In this document: one piece after another, positions 41,360 to 48,774 of the stretch
Layout: the number at the start of each line of letters is the position of its first letter
Position numbering within the stretch: position 1 is the first letter of the stretch
NCBI RefSeq assembly: GCF_001950325.1
Contig: NZ_BDJL01000035.1
Coordinates: 1 to 64,000, forward strand
Direction of reading: 5' to 3'
Length of the DNA: 64,000 nt
Source of the DNA: Carboxydothermus islandicus
Lineage (GTDB): Bacteria; Bacillota; Z-2901; Carboxydothermales; Carboxydothermaceae
Notes under the pieces: generated by a model
The model's database searches: none
Seen by the model: only the letters and a program-made list of their open reading frames with translations
What the model was told of the DNA's origin: nothing
Translations under genes and position numbers: made by a program

Positions 41360-42604
41360 TTAGCGTTTTCTTCGCTTTTTGTTGTAGATATCATAGGTGG
41401 ACTGCTTTCTTAAGCCGGGGTCGTCTCGATTTAAAATAAAGCTTGGAATTTCCATGTTCATAAATTTTACGTATTCTTCTTTGATTTCGGCGTTTAAAGA
41501 GACGAAATGTTTTTCTTTAGCCTGTAATTCTTGCTGGAGGCGTTTTAGGCTTTCTACATCACCCCGGTCGGCGTAGAAGATGGTTTTTTCCCGGGCTTCA
41601 AGGATTTCCCGGTAGGCTATTTCCTCGACAACTTCCCTGTTGATTTTTTCCCAGAGGGACTGGTCGGCCGAGAATTTTAAGGGGAAGGTAAAGGTTTTGG
41701 TAACGGTTTCGAGGGTGTTGGCATCAAAATATTGAAGTTCGATATTTACCGGGAGCTCCTGAGGTACAGAGACGTTTTCCACCTGGATTGAAAGCAAAAG
41801 GCGCTGACTTTGGCCGGCATACAGTTCGTCGAGGTCGATGGTGAGGCTGGTTTTACTGTGAAATTTTGCTTTTATGTCGTAAATTCTTACCGGGACGATA
41901 AGTTCCGGGAAGTTTAAGGTAAGTTTGATGTTTTGGGCAGAGATTTTGGATAGTCCGTTTAATTCCTGTTCAAAAAAAGCCGGGATGCGGTTGGGGGTGT
42001 TGATATAATAGTAGTTGCCTTTACCGGCGTCCACTAACGACATTAAAAGATCTTCGTCAAAATCTATTCCTACTCCAAGGCAGGTCAGGGTTTTATTTTT
42101 TAGGGTATTATTTGCGACGATTGCGATAAGATCCTGGGGGTTGGTAATACCTACATTGGCCAGACCATCGGTTAGGAGGATTACCCGGTTTATAGCCTGG
42201 TCGGAGAAGAAGCGGTCAAGTTCGCTGTAACCCTGGAGAAGGCCGCCGCTTAAATTGGTCATTCCGGTGGCATAGATTTTAGAAACTTCCTGAATAAGTT
42301 CCCGGGAGTTTACTACTCTGGTACCGGGGAATATAGTGTAGACGTTGCTATTAAAAGTAGTCAGGGAGGCTGCATCGTCGGCGGTAAGCTGCTTTAAAGC
42401 AAAGATTACAGCTTCTTTGACGTATTCAACTTTGCTTCCGGACATGGAGCCGCTGCTGTCTAAAACAAAGGCTAAGTTTAACGGGGTATTGCGCTTGTAA
42501 TCTTTGGCCAGAGGGGCGTTTAGTTCAAAAAGTAAGTGAAAAGTAGTAGCGCGATTTAAAGGTAAGTACTCTTTTTCGGTGAGAAAATTTAAAGTTAAAG
42601 ACAT
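41360..42604 (-). CDS. von Willebrand factor A domain protein
   Basis: A 414-residue protein with a VWA domain at about 45-215: MIDAS motif FVLDSSGSMSGSKVEYVKEAV, the threonine in ATGMTNLSGGLL and the aspartate in VILLTDGLANVG. A beta-rich Vault-like or VIT-like region and a helical tail follow; no signal peptide or membrane segment is present, so it is cytosolic. The MIDAS is complete, so it can bind Mg-dependent partners. It diverges from the XRE regulator gene across 134 bases with back-to-back promoters. ATG 42604 is preferred to GTG 42613. Confidence 0.87.
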   Translation of the reverse strand: MSLTLNFLTEKEYLPLNRATTFHLLFELNAPLAKDYKRNTPLNLAFVLDSSGSMSGSKVEYVKEAVIFALKQLTADDAASLTTFNSNVYTIFPGTRVVNSRELIQEVSKIYATGMTNLSGGLLQGYSELDRFFSDQAINRVILLTDGLANVGITNPQDLIAIVANNTLKNKTLTCLGVGIDFDEDLLMSLVDAGKGNYYYINTPNRIPAFFEQELNGLSKISAQNIKLTLNFPELIVPVRIYDIKAKFHSKTSLTIDLDELYAGQSQRLLLSIQVENVSVPQELPVNIELQYFDANTLETVTKTFTFPLKFSADQSLWEKINREVVEEIAYREILEAREKTIFYADRGDVESLKRLQQELQAKEKHFVSLNAEIKEEYVKFMNMEIPSFILNRDDPGLRKQSTYDIYNKKRRKR

Positions 42605-42617
42605 TTCCACCACTCCC

Positions 42618-42632
42618 TTGACTTAAAGTCAA
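42618..42632. promoter_or_regulatory. Perfect 15-base palindrome, probable operator
   Basis: TTGACTTAAAGTCAA lies between the -10 box and start of the VWA gene. A degenerate version, TTGACATTAAGTTAA, overlaps the -35 of the divergent XRE gene (42675-42689). The XRE regulator next door is the natural candidate to bind both. Confidence 0.55.
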
Positions 42633-42636
42633 TTTT

Positions 42637-42666
42637 AATATAACACACCAAGTAAATAAGCGTCAA
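42637..42666 (-). promoter_or_regulatory. Promoter of the VWA gene
   Basis: On the minus strand TTGACG (42666-42661), an 18-base spacer and TATATT (42642-42637). Confidence 0.65.
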
Positions 42667-42674
42667 GATAAAAA

Positions 42675-42703
42675 TTGACATTAAGTTAAAATTTTTATAT
42701 ATT
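42675..42703 (+). promoter_or_regulatory. Promoter of the XRE regulator gene
   Basis: TTGACA (42675-42680), 17-base spacer, TATATT (42698-42703), 36 bases before the start codon. Confidence 0.75.
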
Positions 42704-42738
42704 AGGGTTGAAAACACGATGATCTGGGAGGCAATTTT

Positions 42739-43215
42739 ATGGGCAGCAAAGGGGAAAAGTTTATTCTGTGGCTTCGGGAAGTTACCGGACTTACGCAAAA
42801 CGAGATTGCCGAAAAGCTTGGGGTGTCTCCAAGCCTTATCTCCAAAATTGCTAAAGGAGAGCGGGGGACTTCGGTCGAGTTTTTAAAAAAAGTAGCGGCT
42901 AAGTTTCAATTGCCGTTAGAGACGGTTTACGAAAAGGCAGGGCTTTTGGATGAAAGGGATGAGTATTCTTATTACAATCCTTTTTTACAGGAAAGAAAAA
43001 CTCATAAGAGTTATGAACCGGCCGTTTTATATTCCAAAAGTTACAGTGAGGAAATGGATTATCCGCGGAAAATAAAAGAACTGGAAGAAAAGCTTTATAA
43101 GCTTCGAAATCCCCGGTATGCTTTGGAATACAGTCTTCAGGGAAAGCTTCCGCCCAAGGTGATTGAGAAGTTAATTAAAATTGTGGAACTGGAGATAAGG
43201 TATCATGAGAAATAA
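42739..43215 (+). CDS. XRE-family transcriptional regulator
   Basis: A 158-residue protein with an HTH_3 domain at residues 6-62 (FILWLREVTGLTQNEIAEKLGVSPSLISKIAKGERGTSVEFLKKVA, clear recognition helix SPSLISKIAKGE). The C-terminal half is Tyr- and Lys-rich and ends in a helix (IEKLIKIVELEIRYHEK) that may mediate dimerisation. It diverges from the VWA gene; shared palindromic sites in the spacer suggest it controls both genes. ATG follows GGGAGG. Confidence 0.88.
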   Translation: MGSKGEKFILWLREVTGLTQNEIAEKLGVSPSLISKIAKGERGTSVEFLKKVAAKFQLPLETVYEKAGLLDERDEYSYYNPFLQERKTHKSYEPAVLYSKSYSEEMDYPRKIKELEEKLYKLRNPRYALEYSLQGKLPPKVIEKLIKIVELEIRYHEK

Positions 43216-43281
43216 ATATAATTGCTTGGTTTTCTAAAGTAAGGTAAAATAAGGAAAAGGATATTTTTGGTGGTGGGGTTT

Positions 43282-43632
43282 ATGAATGATTATATCGAAA
43301 ACAAGAAGATTGACAGTTTATTAAATGAACTTGTTATGGAGCTGCAAAAAGTATATGGGACAAAATTAAAAGATGTAATCCTTTTTGGTTCATACGGTAG
43401 AGGAGAACAAGACAAGGAATCAGATATAGATATTGCGGTAATTGTGGATATGGATGATGAAGAATTAAAAAAGTATGAAGAGAAACTTAATGATATTGCT
43501 GGGGAATATGGATATAGATATCTTAAAGTTATATCGCTTATAGATATTAGTTATAATAAATTTAAAAAATATAAAGATGTTGTACCTTTTTATAGGACTA
43601 TAGAAAATGAAGGGGTTACATTATATGGATGA
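43282..43632 (+). CDS. Minimal nucleotidyltransferase, antitoxin-like (pair 1)
   Basis: A 116-residue MNT-type nucleotidyltransferase. The active-site signature is LFGSYGRGEQDKESDIDIAVIV (GSxGRG, then DxD about ten residues on). A third acidic residue may lie near KVISLIDIS. It overlaps the HEPN gene that follows by eight bases. In such pairs the MNT protein is the antitoxin, modifying or masking the HEPN RNase. ATG 43282 follows GGTGGGG. Base composition is more AT-rich than the housekeeping genes, fitting mobile origin. Confidence 0.87.
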   Translation: MNDYIENKKIDSLLNELVMELQKVYGTKLKDVILFGSYGRGEQDKESDIDIAVIVDMDDEELKKYEEKLNDIAGEYGYRYLKVISLIDISYNKFKKYKDVVPFYRTIENEGVTLYG

Positions 43633-44035
43633 AAAAATAATAACACTTTCAAAATATAGGCTTCAAAAAGCAAAAGAAGACTTAGAGGCTGCAAAGTTAA
43701 ACTTTGAAAATAAGTTATTTAAAGCATCTATTAATAGGTCATATTATGCAATATTTCATGGGATTAGGGCTGTCAATGCAATAAAACAATTTGATTCAAA
43801 AAAGCACTCGGGAGTTATATCTTATTTTAATCAAAATTTTATTCACACTGGAATATTTGATAAAAATGTTTATAAATTAATAACTTCGGCTTATAAAATT
43901 AGAGAAAAGTCTGATTATGATGATTTTTATATTGCCACAAAAGAAGAAGCTGAAAAACAGTTAAAAAATGCAGAGAAGTTTTTATTAATTATCGAGGAAT
44001 ATTTAAATAAAAAAGTGTATTATGACACTTTATAG
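43625..44035 (+). CDS. HEPN domain protein (pair 1)
   Basis: A 136-residue helical HEPN protein. It opens MDEKIITLSKYRLQKAKEDL and contains NRSYYAIFHGIRAV, with the Rx(4-6)H spacing found in HEPN RNases, then an all-helical tail with EEAEKQLKNAEKFL. It belongs to the PF05168-like group rather than to HepT/DUF86. Overlap with the MNT gene implies co-translation, and the pair resembles a type II or VII toxin-antitoxin module. Activity is not certain: not all HEPN proteins of this group are toxic. Confidence 0.82.
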   Translation: MDEKIITLSKYRLQKAKEDLEAAKLNFENKLFKASINRSYYAIFHGIRAVNAIKQFDSKKHSGVISYFNQNFIHTGIFDKNVYKLITSAYKIREKSDYDDFYIATKEEAEKQLKNAEKFLLIIEEYLNKKVYYDTL

Positions 44036-44114
44036 AATTAAAGTTGGAAGGGAATTCATAAATTTTAACGAAGCATTATATGAGTTGGTAGTTAAAAATA
44101 AAAAAGGAAAATAA
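44022..44114 (+). CDS. Possible 30-codon ORF after the first HEPN gene
   Basis: ATG at 44022, inside the end of the HEPN gene, opens a frame to TAA 44114: MTLYRIKVGREFINFNEALY and ten more residues. No good ribosome binding site is visible. It may be a remnant. Confidence 0.2.
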   Translation: MTLYRIKVGREFINFNEALYELVVKNKKGK

Positions 44115-44149
44115 TAAATAGCCAGAAACTCGGGCTAGGGTGTGAAATT

Positions 44150-44602
44150 ATGATTAAGTATAAAAAAATTGATTTTGAAAAAGTAAATAAAGTTTTCCCG
44201 GATATTGATAAAATCTTTGCCAGGTATGGCTCTAAAATTGTAGTAGCTTATGTTTTTGGCTCGTTTAAGCGGGGAGAGATTAGGCCATTAAGCGATATTG
44301 ATCTGGCAGTACTGCTGGATAGAAATCTTTCTAAGACTGAGCGGTTGGAAATACAAATCGAACTTTTAGATGATTTAATTGAATTTCTTGGGACGGATGA
44401 GATTGATTTAGTTATTTTGAATGATGTTCCTCTCAGTATCCAGTACGGGGTTTTAAAGGATAAAAAGATTGTATATTATTCCGATAAACAAAAATTAGTT
44501 GATTTTGAAGCGGATGTGGTTTTAAAGTACTTAGATATTAAACCTCTGCGGGATGAATTTAACCGGGAGTTTATCAAAAGAGCGGGTGAATATCTTGGAT
44601 GA
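44150..44602 (+). CDS. mntA: MntA-type nucleotidyltransferase antitoxin (pair 2)
   Basis: A 150-residue nucleotidyltransferase with VFGSFKRGEIRPLSDIDLAVLL (GSx10DxD) and a third Asp in DEIDLVILNDVP. Known MntA proteins AMPylate a tyrosine of the HepT toxin and so neutralise it. The partner gene overlaps its end, and its product carries the target RxxxxHxY motif. ATG 44150 follows GGGTGTGAAATT. A second, independent pair after the one at 43282-44035. Confidence 0.9.
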   Translation: MIKYKKIDFEKVNKVFPDIDKIFARYGSKIVVAYVFGSFKRGEIRPLSDIDLAVLLDRNLSKTERLEIQIELLDDLIEFLGTDEIDLVILNDVPLSIQYGVLKDKKIVYYSDKQKLVDFEADVVLKYLDIKPLRDEFNREFIKRAGEYLG

Positions 44603-45026
44603 AAAATTATTAACCCAGATAAGGTTTCTAAAAAAGTATTTAAATCTTTTGAAAGATATGGCCCAGAAGAGTAAAAAGGAATATTTAGAAGATTTTATAT
44701 ATAAAGGAGCTGTTGAAAGATATCTGCAGATGGCCATTGAAACCTGTATAAATATTGGCAACAGAATTATTTCTCTTGAGCAGTTTAAATATGATTTAAC
44801 GCCGCCGGAAACTTATGCGGAAGTATTTGAAAAGCTTCAAAAAATCGGGTTAATAGAGGAAAACTTAAGCACAAAACTTAAAAAGATGACTCAGTTTCGT
44901 AATAAACTTGTTCATGTTTACTGGGAAATTGATGATGCTGTGGTTTATGATATTTTGCAGAATAATTTAAAGGATATCGAAGAATTTTTAAGAATAGCAT
45001 TAAATTATATTACCAAGGAAAAATAA
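44595..45026 (+). CDS. hepT: HepT-type HEPN toxin (DUF86, pair 2)
   Basis: About 143 residues, DUF86 family. Helical N-terminus (LDEKLLTQIRFLKKYLNLLK), RYLQMAIETCINIGNRII, and the RNase motif FRNKLVHVYWEID (Rx4HxY), where the Tyr is the site AMPylated by MntA in characterised modules. It cleaves RNA, tRNA 3' ends in one studied case. TTG 44595 has GGGTG six bases upstream; GTG 44586 is an alternative. Overlap with mntA by eight bases supports a two-gene unit. Confidence 0.88.
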   Translation: MDEKLLTQIRFLKKYLNLLKDMAQKSKKEYLEDFIYKGAVERYLQMAIETCINIGNRIISLEQFKYDLTPPETYAEVFEKLQKIGLIEENLSTKLKKMTQFRNKLVHVYWEIDDAVVYDILQNNLKDIEEFLRIALNYITKEK

Positions 45027-45037
45027 GGAGAAAGCCT

Positions 45038-45721
45038 ATGAATGTCATTATTGCCTGCCAAACCCTGCGGGATGAAGTGGAAAAAGCTTTAAAAGATACA
45101 GGGGTAAAGTATCCGGTGCTTTGGATTGATTCGGGACTCCATAATTATCCCGATAAACTTAAAACCAAACTTCAAGAGCAGATTGACCGAATTTCAAACA
45201 CTGAAAACCTTATTCTTGTTTTTGGCAATTGCGGTAATGCCTTAAATGGCATTAGAGCTACCACGGGAAGGCTGGTACTGCCCAAAATTGACGACTGCAT
45301 TTCTCTACTTTTGGGTTCGGTGCAAAAAAGGATGGAGATATCCCGGGAAGCCCACAGCTACTTTCTTACCTGTGGCTGGCTTGCTCATGAAAGTAACATT
45401 GTAAAAGAACATAAGCGCTGTTTGGAAAAGTATGGGGAAGTGCGGGGACAAAAAATTTTTAAGGCAATTTTAGCTCATTACCGGAAGGTTATTTTACTGG
45501 ATACCAATGCTTATCCCTTACACGAAATCGAGGCTAACGTTAAAAGATTTGCAGGAGATGTGGGTCTTGACTTCCAGGTAGTACCTGGGACACTTTCGTA
45601 TTTAAAAAAGCTTTTTACCGGACCCTGGGATGAAGATTTTATTGTGGTTGAACGAGGAGAAAAAATTACCTTTGAAATGTTTGGTTTTATAAATCAAAAT
45701 TTTTTGCAAATTTCCGGTTGA
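45038..45721 (+). CDS. DUF1638 family protein
   Basis: A 227-residue protein of the DUF1638 group: MNVIIACQTLRDEVEKAL, LWIDSGLHNYPDKLKTKLQEQID, LVFGNCGNALNGI, LVLPKIDDCISLLLGS and LTCGWLAHESN. Several conserved cysteines and histidines suggest metal binding. The family typically accompanies corrinoid methyltransferase genes, and here it precedes the GntR regulator and the corrinoid genes, supporting a role in that pathway. Biochemistry unknown. GGAGAAAG stands before ATG 45038. Confidence 0.82.
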   Translation: MNVIIACQTLRDEVEKALKDTGVKYPVLWIDSGLHNYPDKLKTKLQEQIDRISNTENLILVFGNCGNALNGIRATTGRLVLPKIDDCISLLLGSVQKRMEISREAHSYFLTCGWLAHESNIVKEHKRCLEKYGEVRGQKIFKAILAHYRKVILLDTNAYPLHEIEANVKRFAGDVGLDFQVVPGTLSYLKKLFTGPWDEDFIVVERGEKITFEMFGFINQNFLQISG

Positions 45722-45762
45722 CGGGGTTTAAATTTTCATGTTACTATAAAAAAAACTAAAGA

Positions 45763-45772
45763 TGTATATACA
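45763..45772. promoter_or_regulatory. GntR-type operator before the regulator gene
   Basis: TGTATATACA, a perfect palindrome containing GTATATAC, fits the GTNTANAC core known for HutC-type GntR regulators. It lies 11 bases before the gntR start codon, placing it for autoregulation. Confidence 0.6.
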
Positions 45773-45783
45773 GGTTGAGGGCG

Positions 45784-46563
45784 ATGAATATAAACTTTAC
45801 AGGAGATAATAACCAAATAGATAAAAATTCTGTTATACCAGTGTACTACCAGCTGGCGCGGATAATTGAAAGGGATATCTTTGAAGGTCGTTTAAAGCCT
45901 GGAGATGCGATACCGCCGGAGAATGAGCTGGTGCGCCGTTATGGCATTAGCCGGATGACGGTACGAAGGGCGATTGCCGAGCTTATTAATTCGGGACTTG
46001 TTTACACACAGAAAGGGAAGGGCACATTTGTTGCTAAACCCCAACTGGAAAATATGGTGTTTGAGCTGGGGGATTTTCACGAGGAAATCAAAAAGCGGGG
46101 GATGAAACCCGGGATTAAACTTTTAGGGACCAAAATTGTTCGGGCAGATGAGCTTTTAGCTAAGAAACTTGAAATACCGCTGAATACTACCTGCCTTTAT
46201 TTACGCCTCCTTATTTCAGCAAACGACGAGCCGTTAATTTTTGAAAATAAATACATGGTTTACACCAAGAAAAAGCCAATCCTGGAATTAGAGCTCAAAG
46301 ACCCATCTCTGGCTAATTTTTCCAATCTGGTGGCAGCTCATGGAGAAAGCTTTCCGGTAGTGAGTAAAATGGTGCTTCATGCTTCCGTGGTTACCGAAGA
46401 AGAAGCGGAAGTCCTTGGAGTTAAGTTAAATACTCCGGTTTTTGTAGTTGAACAGACTCTTTATGATAGTATGAGAAGACCGGTTGGCTGGGGAAAATCG
46501 GTATTTCGCGGCGACCGTTTTAAATTTACAAGCTATGTTGGCTGGACGAAATACGGGGAATAG
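45784..46563 (+). CDS. GntR family regulator with UTRA domain (HutC type)
   Basis: A 259-residue regulator. Winged helix at about 20-85 (VYYQLARIIERDIFEGRLKPGDAIPPENELVRRYGISRMTVRRAIAEL), then GKGTFVAKP and a UTRA ligand-binding domain (about 100-250; FELGDFHEEIKKRGMKPGI, LRLLISANDEPLIFENKYMV). UTRA proteins respond to small metabolites, so this one probably senses the methyl donor or a product. It stands directly before the first corrinoid protein gene. ATG 45784 follows GAGGGCG. Confidence 0.93.
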   Translation: MNINFTGDNNQIDKNSVIPVYYQLARIIERDIFEGRLKPGDAIPPENELVRRYGISRMTVRRAIAELINSGLVYTQKGKGTFVAKPQLENMVFELGDFHEEIKKRGMKPGIKLLGTKIVRADELLAKKLEIPLNTTCLYLRLLISANDEPLIFENKYMVYTKKKPILELELKDPSLANFSNLVAAHGESFPVVSKMVLHASVVTEEEAEVLGVKLNTPVFVVEQTLYDSMRRPVGWGKSVFRGDRFKFTSYVGWTKYGE

Positions 46564-46583
46564 GGAAGAAGGGGTATTTGTAA

Positions 46584-47216
46584 ATGGATAAAGAGTTAAT
46601 TAATGCGGTAGCAGAGCTTGATGAGGAAAAAACTTTAATGCTGGTCAGGGAAAGGATTAAAGCGGGAGTAACTCCACTGGAAATTATGGAGGATTGCCGG
46701 CGGGGTGTCGAAATAGTAGGAAAAAGATATAATGACGGAACTTATTACCTATCCGATTTAATTATGTCCGAAGAAATTCTCCGGGGCGTAATGGAAATTT
46801 TAAAGCCCTACTTTCCACCTAAAAATGAAAGTAAGGGGACCAAAATTATCATGGGAACCGTAGAAGGGGACATTCACGATCTGGGAAAAAATATTGTCAG
46901 TTACATGCTGCAATCGGCGGGTTTTGAGGTTATTGACTTGGGGGTGGATGTAGAACCAAAAGCTTTTGTTGACAGCATTATAAAAACCGGAGCCCGGATC
47001 GTTGGGATATCGGTTTTGCTTACTTTTTGTATTGGTTCGGTAAAGAAAACGGTCGATTTAATTAAAAAGGCTGGACTGCGAGATAAAGTAAAAATTGTAA
47101 TTGGCGGTTATCCGGTAAATGAAAAAGTTTTAGAGTATACCGGGGCGGACTATTTTGAAAATGATGTGGTTAAGGCAGTAGAGTTAATTAAAAAGATTGC
47201 TGAGAGGGAATTATGA
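46584..47216 (+). CDS. Corrinoid (B12-binding) methyl-carrier protein 1
   Basis: A 210-residue MtbC/MttC-like protein. The helical cap (residues 1-85, LDEEKTLMLVRERIKAGVTPLEIMEDCR) precedes the cobalamin domain with the base-off ligand motif GDIHDLGKNIVSYMLQSAGF (DxHxxG, about residues 98-103) and GISVLLTFCIGSVKKTV, then VIGGYPVNEKV. It receives a methyl group from substrate and passes it on. ATG is 20 bases after gntR. It is separated from the next gene by a promoter, so it may be expressed from both. Confidence 0.93.
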   Translation: MDKELINAVAELDEEKTLMLVRERIKAGVTPLEIMEDCRRGVEIVGKRYNDGTYYLSDLIMSEEILRGVMEILKPYFPPKNESKGTKIIMGTVEGDIHDLGKNIVSYMLQSAGFEVIDLGVDVEPKAFVDSIIKTGARIVGISVLLTFCIGSVKKTVDLIKKAGLRDKVKIVIGGYPVNEKVLEYTGADYFENDVVKAVELIKKIAEREL

Positions 47217-47245
47217 AGTAAAAAGAATAAATTTTAAATAATTTT

Positions 47246-47273
47246 TTTACATATCATGTATAGACATTATTAT
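47246..47273 (+). promoter_or_regulatory. Promoter with GntR-type operator in the spacer
   Basis: TTTACA (47246-47251), 16-base spacer, TATTAT (47268-47273). The spacer contains TGTATAGACA (47257-47266), whose GTATAGAC core fits GTNTANAC like the site before gntR. A repressor there would block RNA polymerase. Confidence 0.6.
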
Positions 47274-47296
47274 ATCATAATATAAGGAGGTGAATA

Positions 47297-47356
47297 TTGG
47301 GAAAATTTTTAAAAAATTATACAATTAGTGCGGGTTTAAAGGTTTTAAAAATTTAA
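47297..47356 (+). CDS. Possible 19-codon leader peptide
   Basis: TTG at 47297 with an almost perfect binding site (AAGGAGGTG, five-base gap) starts MGKFLKNYTISAGLKVLKI, ending 12 bases before the next gene's start codon. The site is stronger than those of most genes here, so translation of a leader or reinitiation at 47369 is plausible. Confidence 0.4.
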   Translation: MGKFLKNYTISAGLKVLKI

Positions 47357-47368
47357 GGGGGGTTTTGG

Positions 47369-48547
47369 ATGAGCACTGATAAGTTAAAACTTTATGAAGA
47401 ACGGAAAAAAAGATATTTAACTGCTCTTGAATGTGGAAAGCCAGATAGGGTTCCAGTAGTTATAACTGGCAATGAATTTATTATCAAATATGCAGGTTTT
47501 ACTTTGCAAGATTTTTATTACAATCCTGAAATTAACTACATTAAAGCGATGGATGCTTTTTTGCAAAGGTATGATGTTGATGCTCATTTTGGAGCGCCAA
47601 TGCTTTGGTGGGGTGGTTTGCACGATGCAGTAGGAGCAGTATACCTTAAGTTTGCAGGAAGAGAGCTGGATGTCAATACTCAATTTCAATACATCGAAGG
47701 CGAATACATGCAGCCGGAAGATTACGATGCCTTTATAGAAAATCCTACCGAATGGATTGTTACTACTTTTTTGCCACGGATTCATAAGGAGTTTGCTGAG
47801 CCGGGGTCTTATCGAGCAAGCATTGCATTAATGAAAGGGGCAATTGCAAGGACTTTGGAACTTGGAATGCTTGCTAAAGCAGCCGAGAGGTGGGCCAAGG
47901 AATACGGTTCTTTCACTGCAATTACCGGTATTTCAAAAGCACCCTTTGACACCTTAGGTGATACTTTACGGGGATTAAAGGGAATAATGATGGATATTCG
48001 GCGGATACCCGATAAGGTTAAAGCTGCAATGGAAGTACTGGTTGAGCATAACATCTTTTATGGTTTGGCTACTGCAGGTGGAGATACGGAGTTTCCCGTA
48101 TTTATACCACTTCACCGGGGAGCCTATCCCTTCTTAAATCCCAAGCAGTGGGACGAGTTTTACTGGCCAACCTTAAAGAAAGTTATCGAAGGACTTTGGG
48201 CTAAAGGGAAGCGTACGCTCTTTTATGCTGAAGGAGACTGGACTCCTTATTTAGAGAAGATTGCTGAACTTCCGGAGAAAAGTATTGTCTTCCATGTGGA
48301 TCAGACCGACATAGATAAAGCAAAGAAAATTTTGGGTGGTCGTTTCTGCTTAAAAGGAAACGTTCCAAATTCGTTGCTGGCAATAGGAAAACCGGATGAA
48401 GTAAAAGATTATGTCAAACGCTTAATAGATACCTACGCGGCTGATGGGGGCTTTATAGTTGATGCAGCAGCGGTAATCCAGGCGGATGCCGATCCGAGAA
48501 ATGTTGAAGCTATGGTTGAAGCGGTCCATCTGTATGGCAAGTATTAA
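47369..48547 (+). CDS. UroD-fold corrinoid methyltransferase 1
   Basis: A 392-residue member of the uroporphyrinogen decarboxylase/MtaA-like superfamily. It starts with the usual RYLTALECGKPDRVPVVITG, contains LRGLKGIMMDIRRIPDKVKAAMEV, FIPLHRGAYPFLNPKQWDEFYWP and a C-terminal GGFIVDAAAVIQADADPRNVEAM. The zinc motif H-x-C-G of MtaA/MtbA enzymes is replaced by FYAEGDW, so metal binding or substrate differs from CoM methylases. It most likely transfers a methyl group between a donor and the corrinoid proteins at 46584 and 48775. Substrate unknown. Confidence 0.85.
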   Translation: MSTDKLKLYEERKKRYLTALECGKPDRVPVVITGNEFIIKYAGFTLQDFYYNPEINYIKAMDAFLQRYDVDAHFGAPMLWWGGLHDAVGAVYLKFAGRELDVNTQFQYIEGEYMQPEDYDAFIENPTEWIVTTFLPRIHKEFAEPGSYRASIALMKGAIARTLELGMLAKAAERWAKEYGSFTAITGISKAPFDTLGDTLRGLKGIMMDIRRIPDKVKAAMEVLVEHNIFYGLATAGGDTEFPVFIPLHRGAYPFLNPKQWDEFYWPTLKKVIEGLWAKGKRTLFYAEGDWTPYLEKIAELPEKSIVFHVDQTDIDKAKKILGGRFCLKGNVPNSLLAIGKPDEVKDYVKRLIDTYAADGGFIVDAAAVIQADADPRNVEAMVEAVHLYGKY

Positions 48548-48565
48548 AAAAGGGGGGGTTACGTG

Positions 48566-48748
48566 ATGACCGAGAACAATTCCGTGAAAAATACTTTCAA
48601 AAACTTACCCCCGGGAGTTTGCATTCCCTGGGAAGAAAAACTTAAGGATTTGGGAGAAATAAAAGGTGATGTAAACACCATTAAAAACGAATGGGATAAG
48701 CTCGAAGTATTTACTTACTTATACATCTGGTACTGGGTACATCGGTAA
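48566..48748 (+). CDS. Small protein of the corrinoid cluster, unknown
   Basis: Sixty residues: MTENNSVKNTFKNLPPGVCI, then PWEEKLKDLGEIKGDV and an aromatic C-terminus YLYIWYWVHR. Not recognised. A hexa-G ribosome binding site precedes the ATG and the gene is 18 bases after a methyltransferase, so translation is likely. It may be a small subunit or chaperone of the methyltransferase. Confidence 0.6.
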   Translation: MTENNSVKNTFKNLPPGVCIPWEEKLKDLGEIKGDVNTIKNEWDKLEVFTYLYIWYWVHR

Positions 48749-48774
48749 GAAAATAAAAATTAGGGGTGAGGAAA

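Noticed and set aside
42739-43215. XRE protein as antitoxin of the following HEPN pair
   Set aside because: It is separated from the pair by 66 bases, has its own divergent partner, and the pair already has a nucleotidyltransferase antitoxin.
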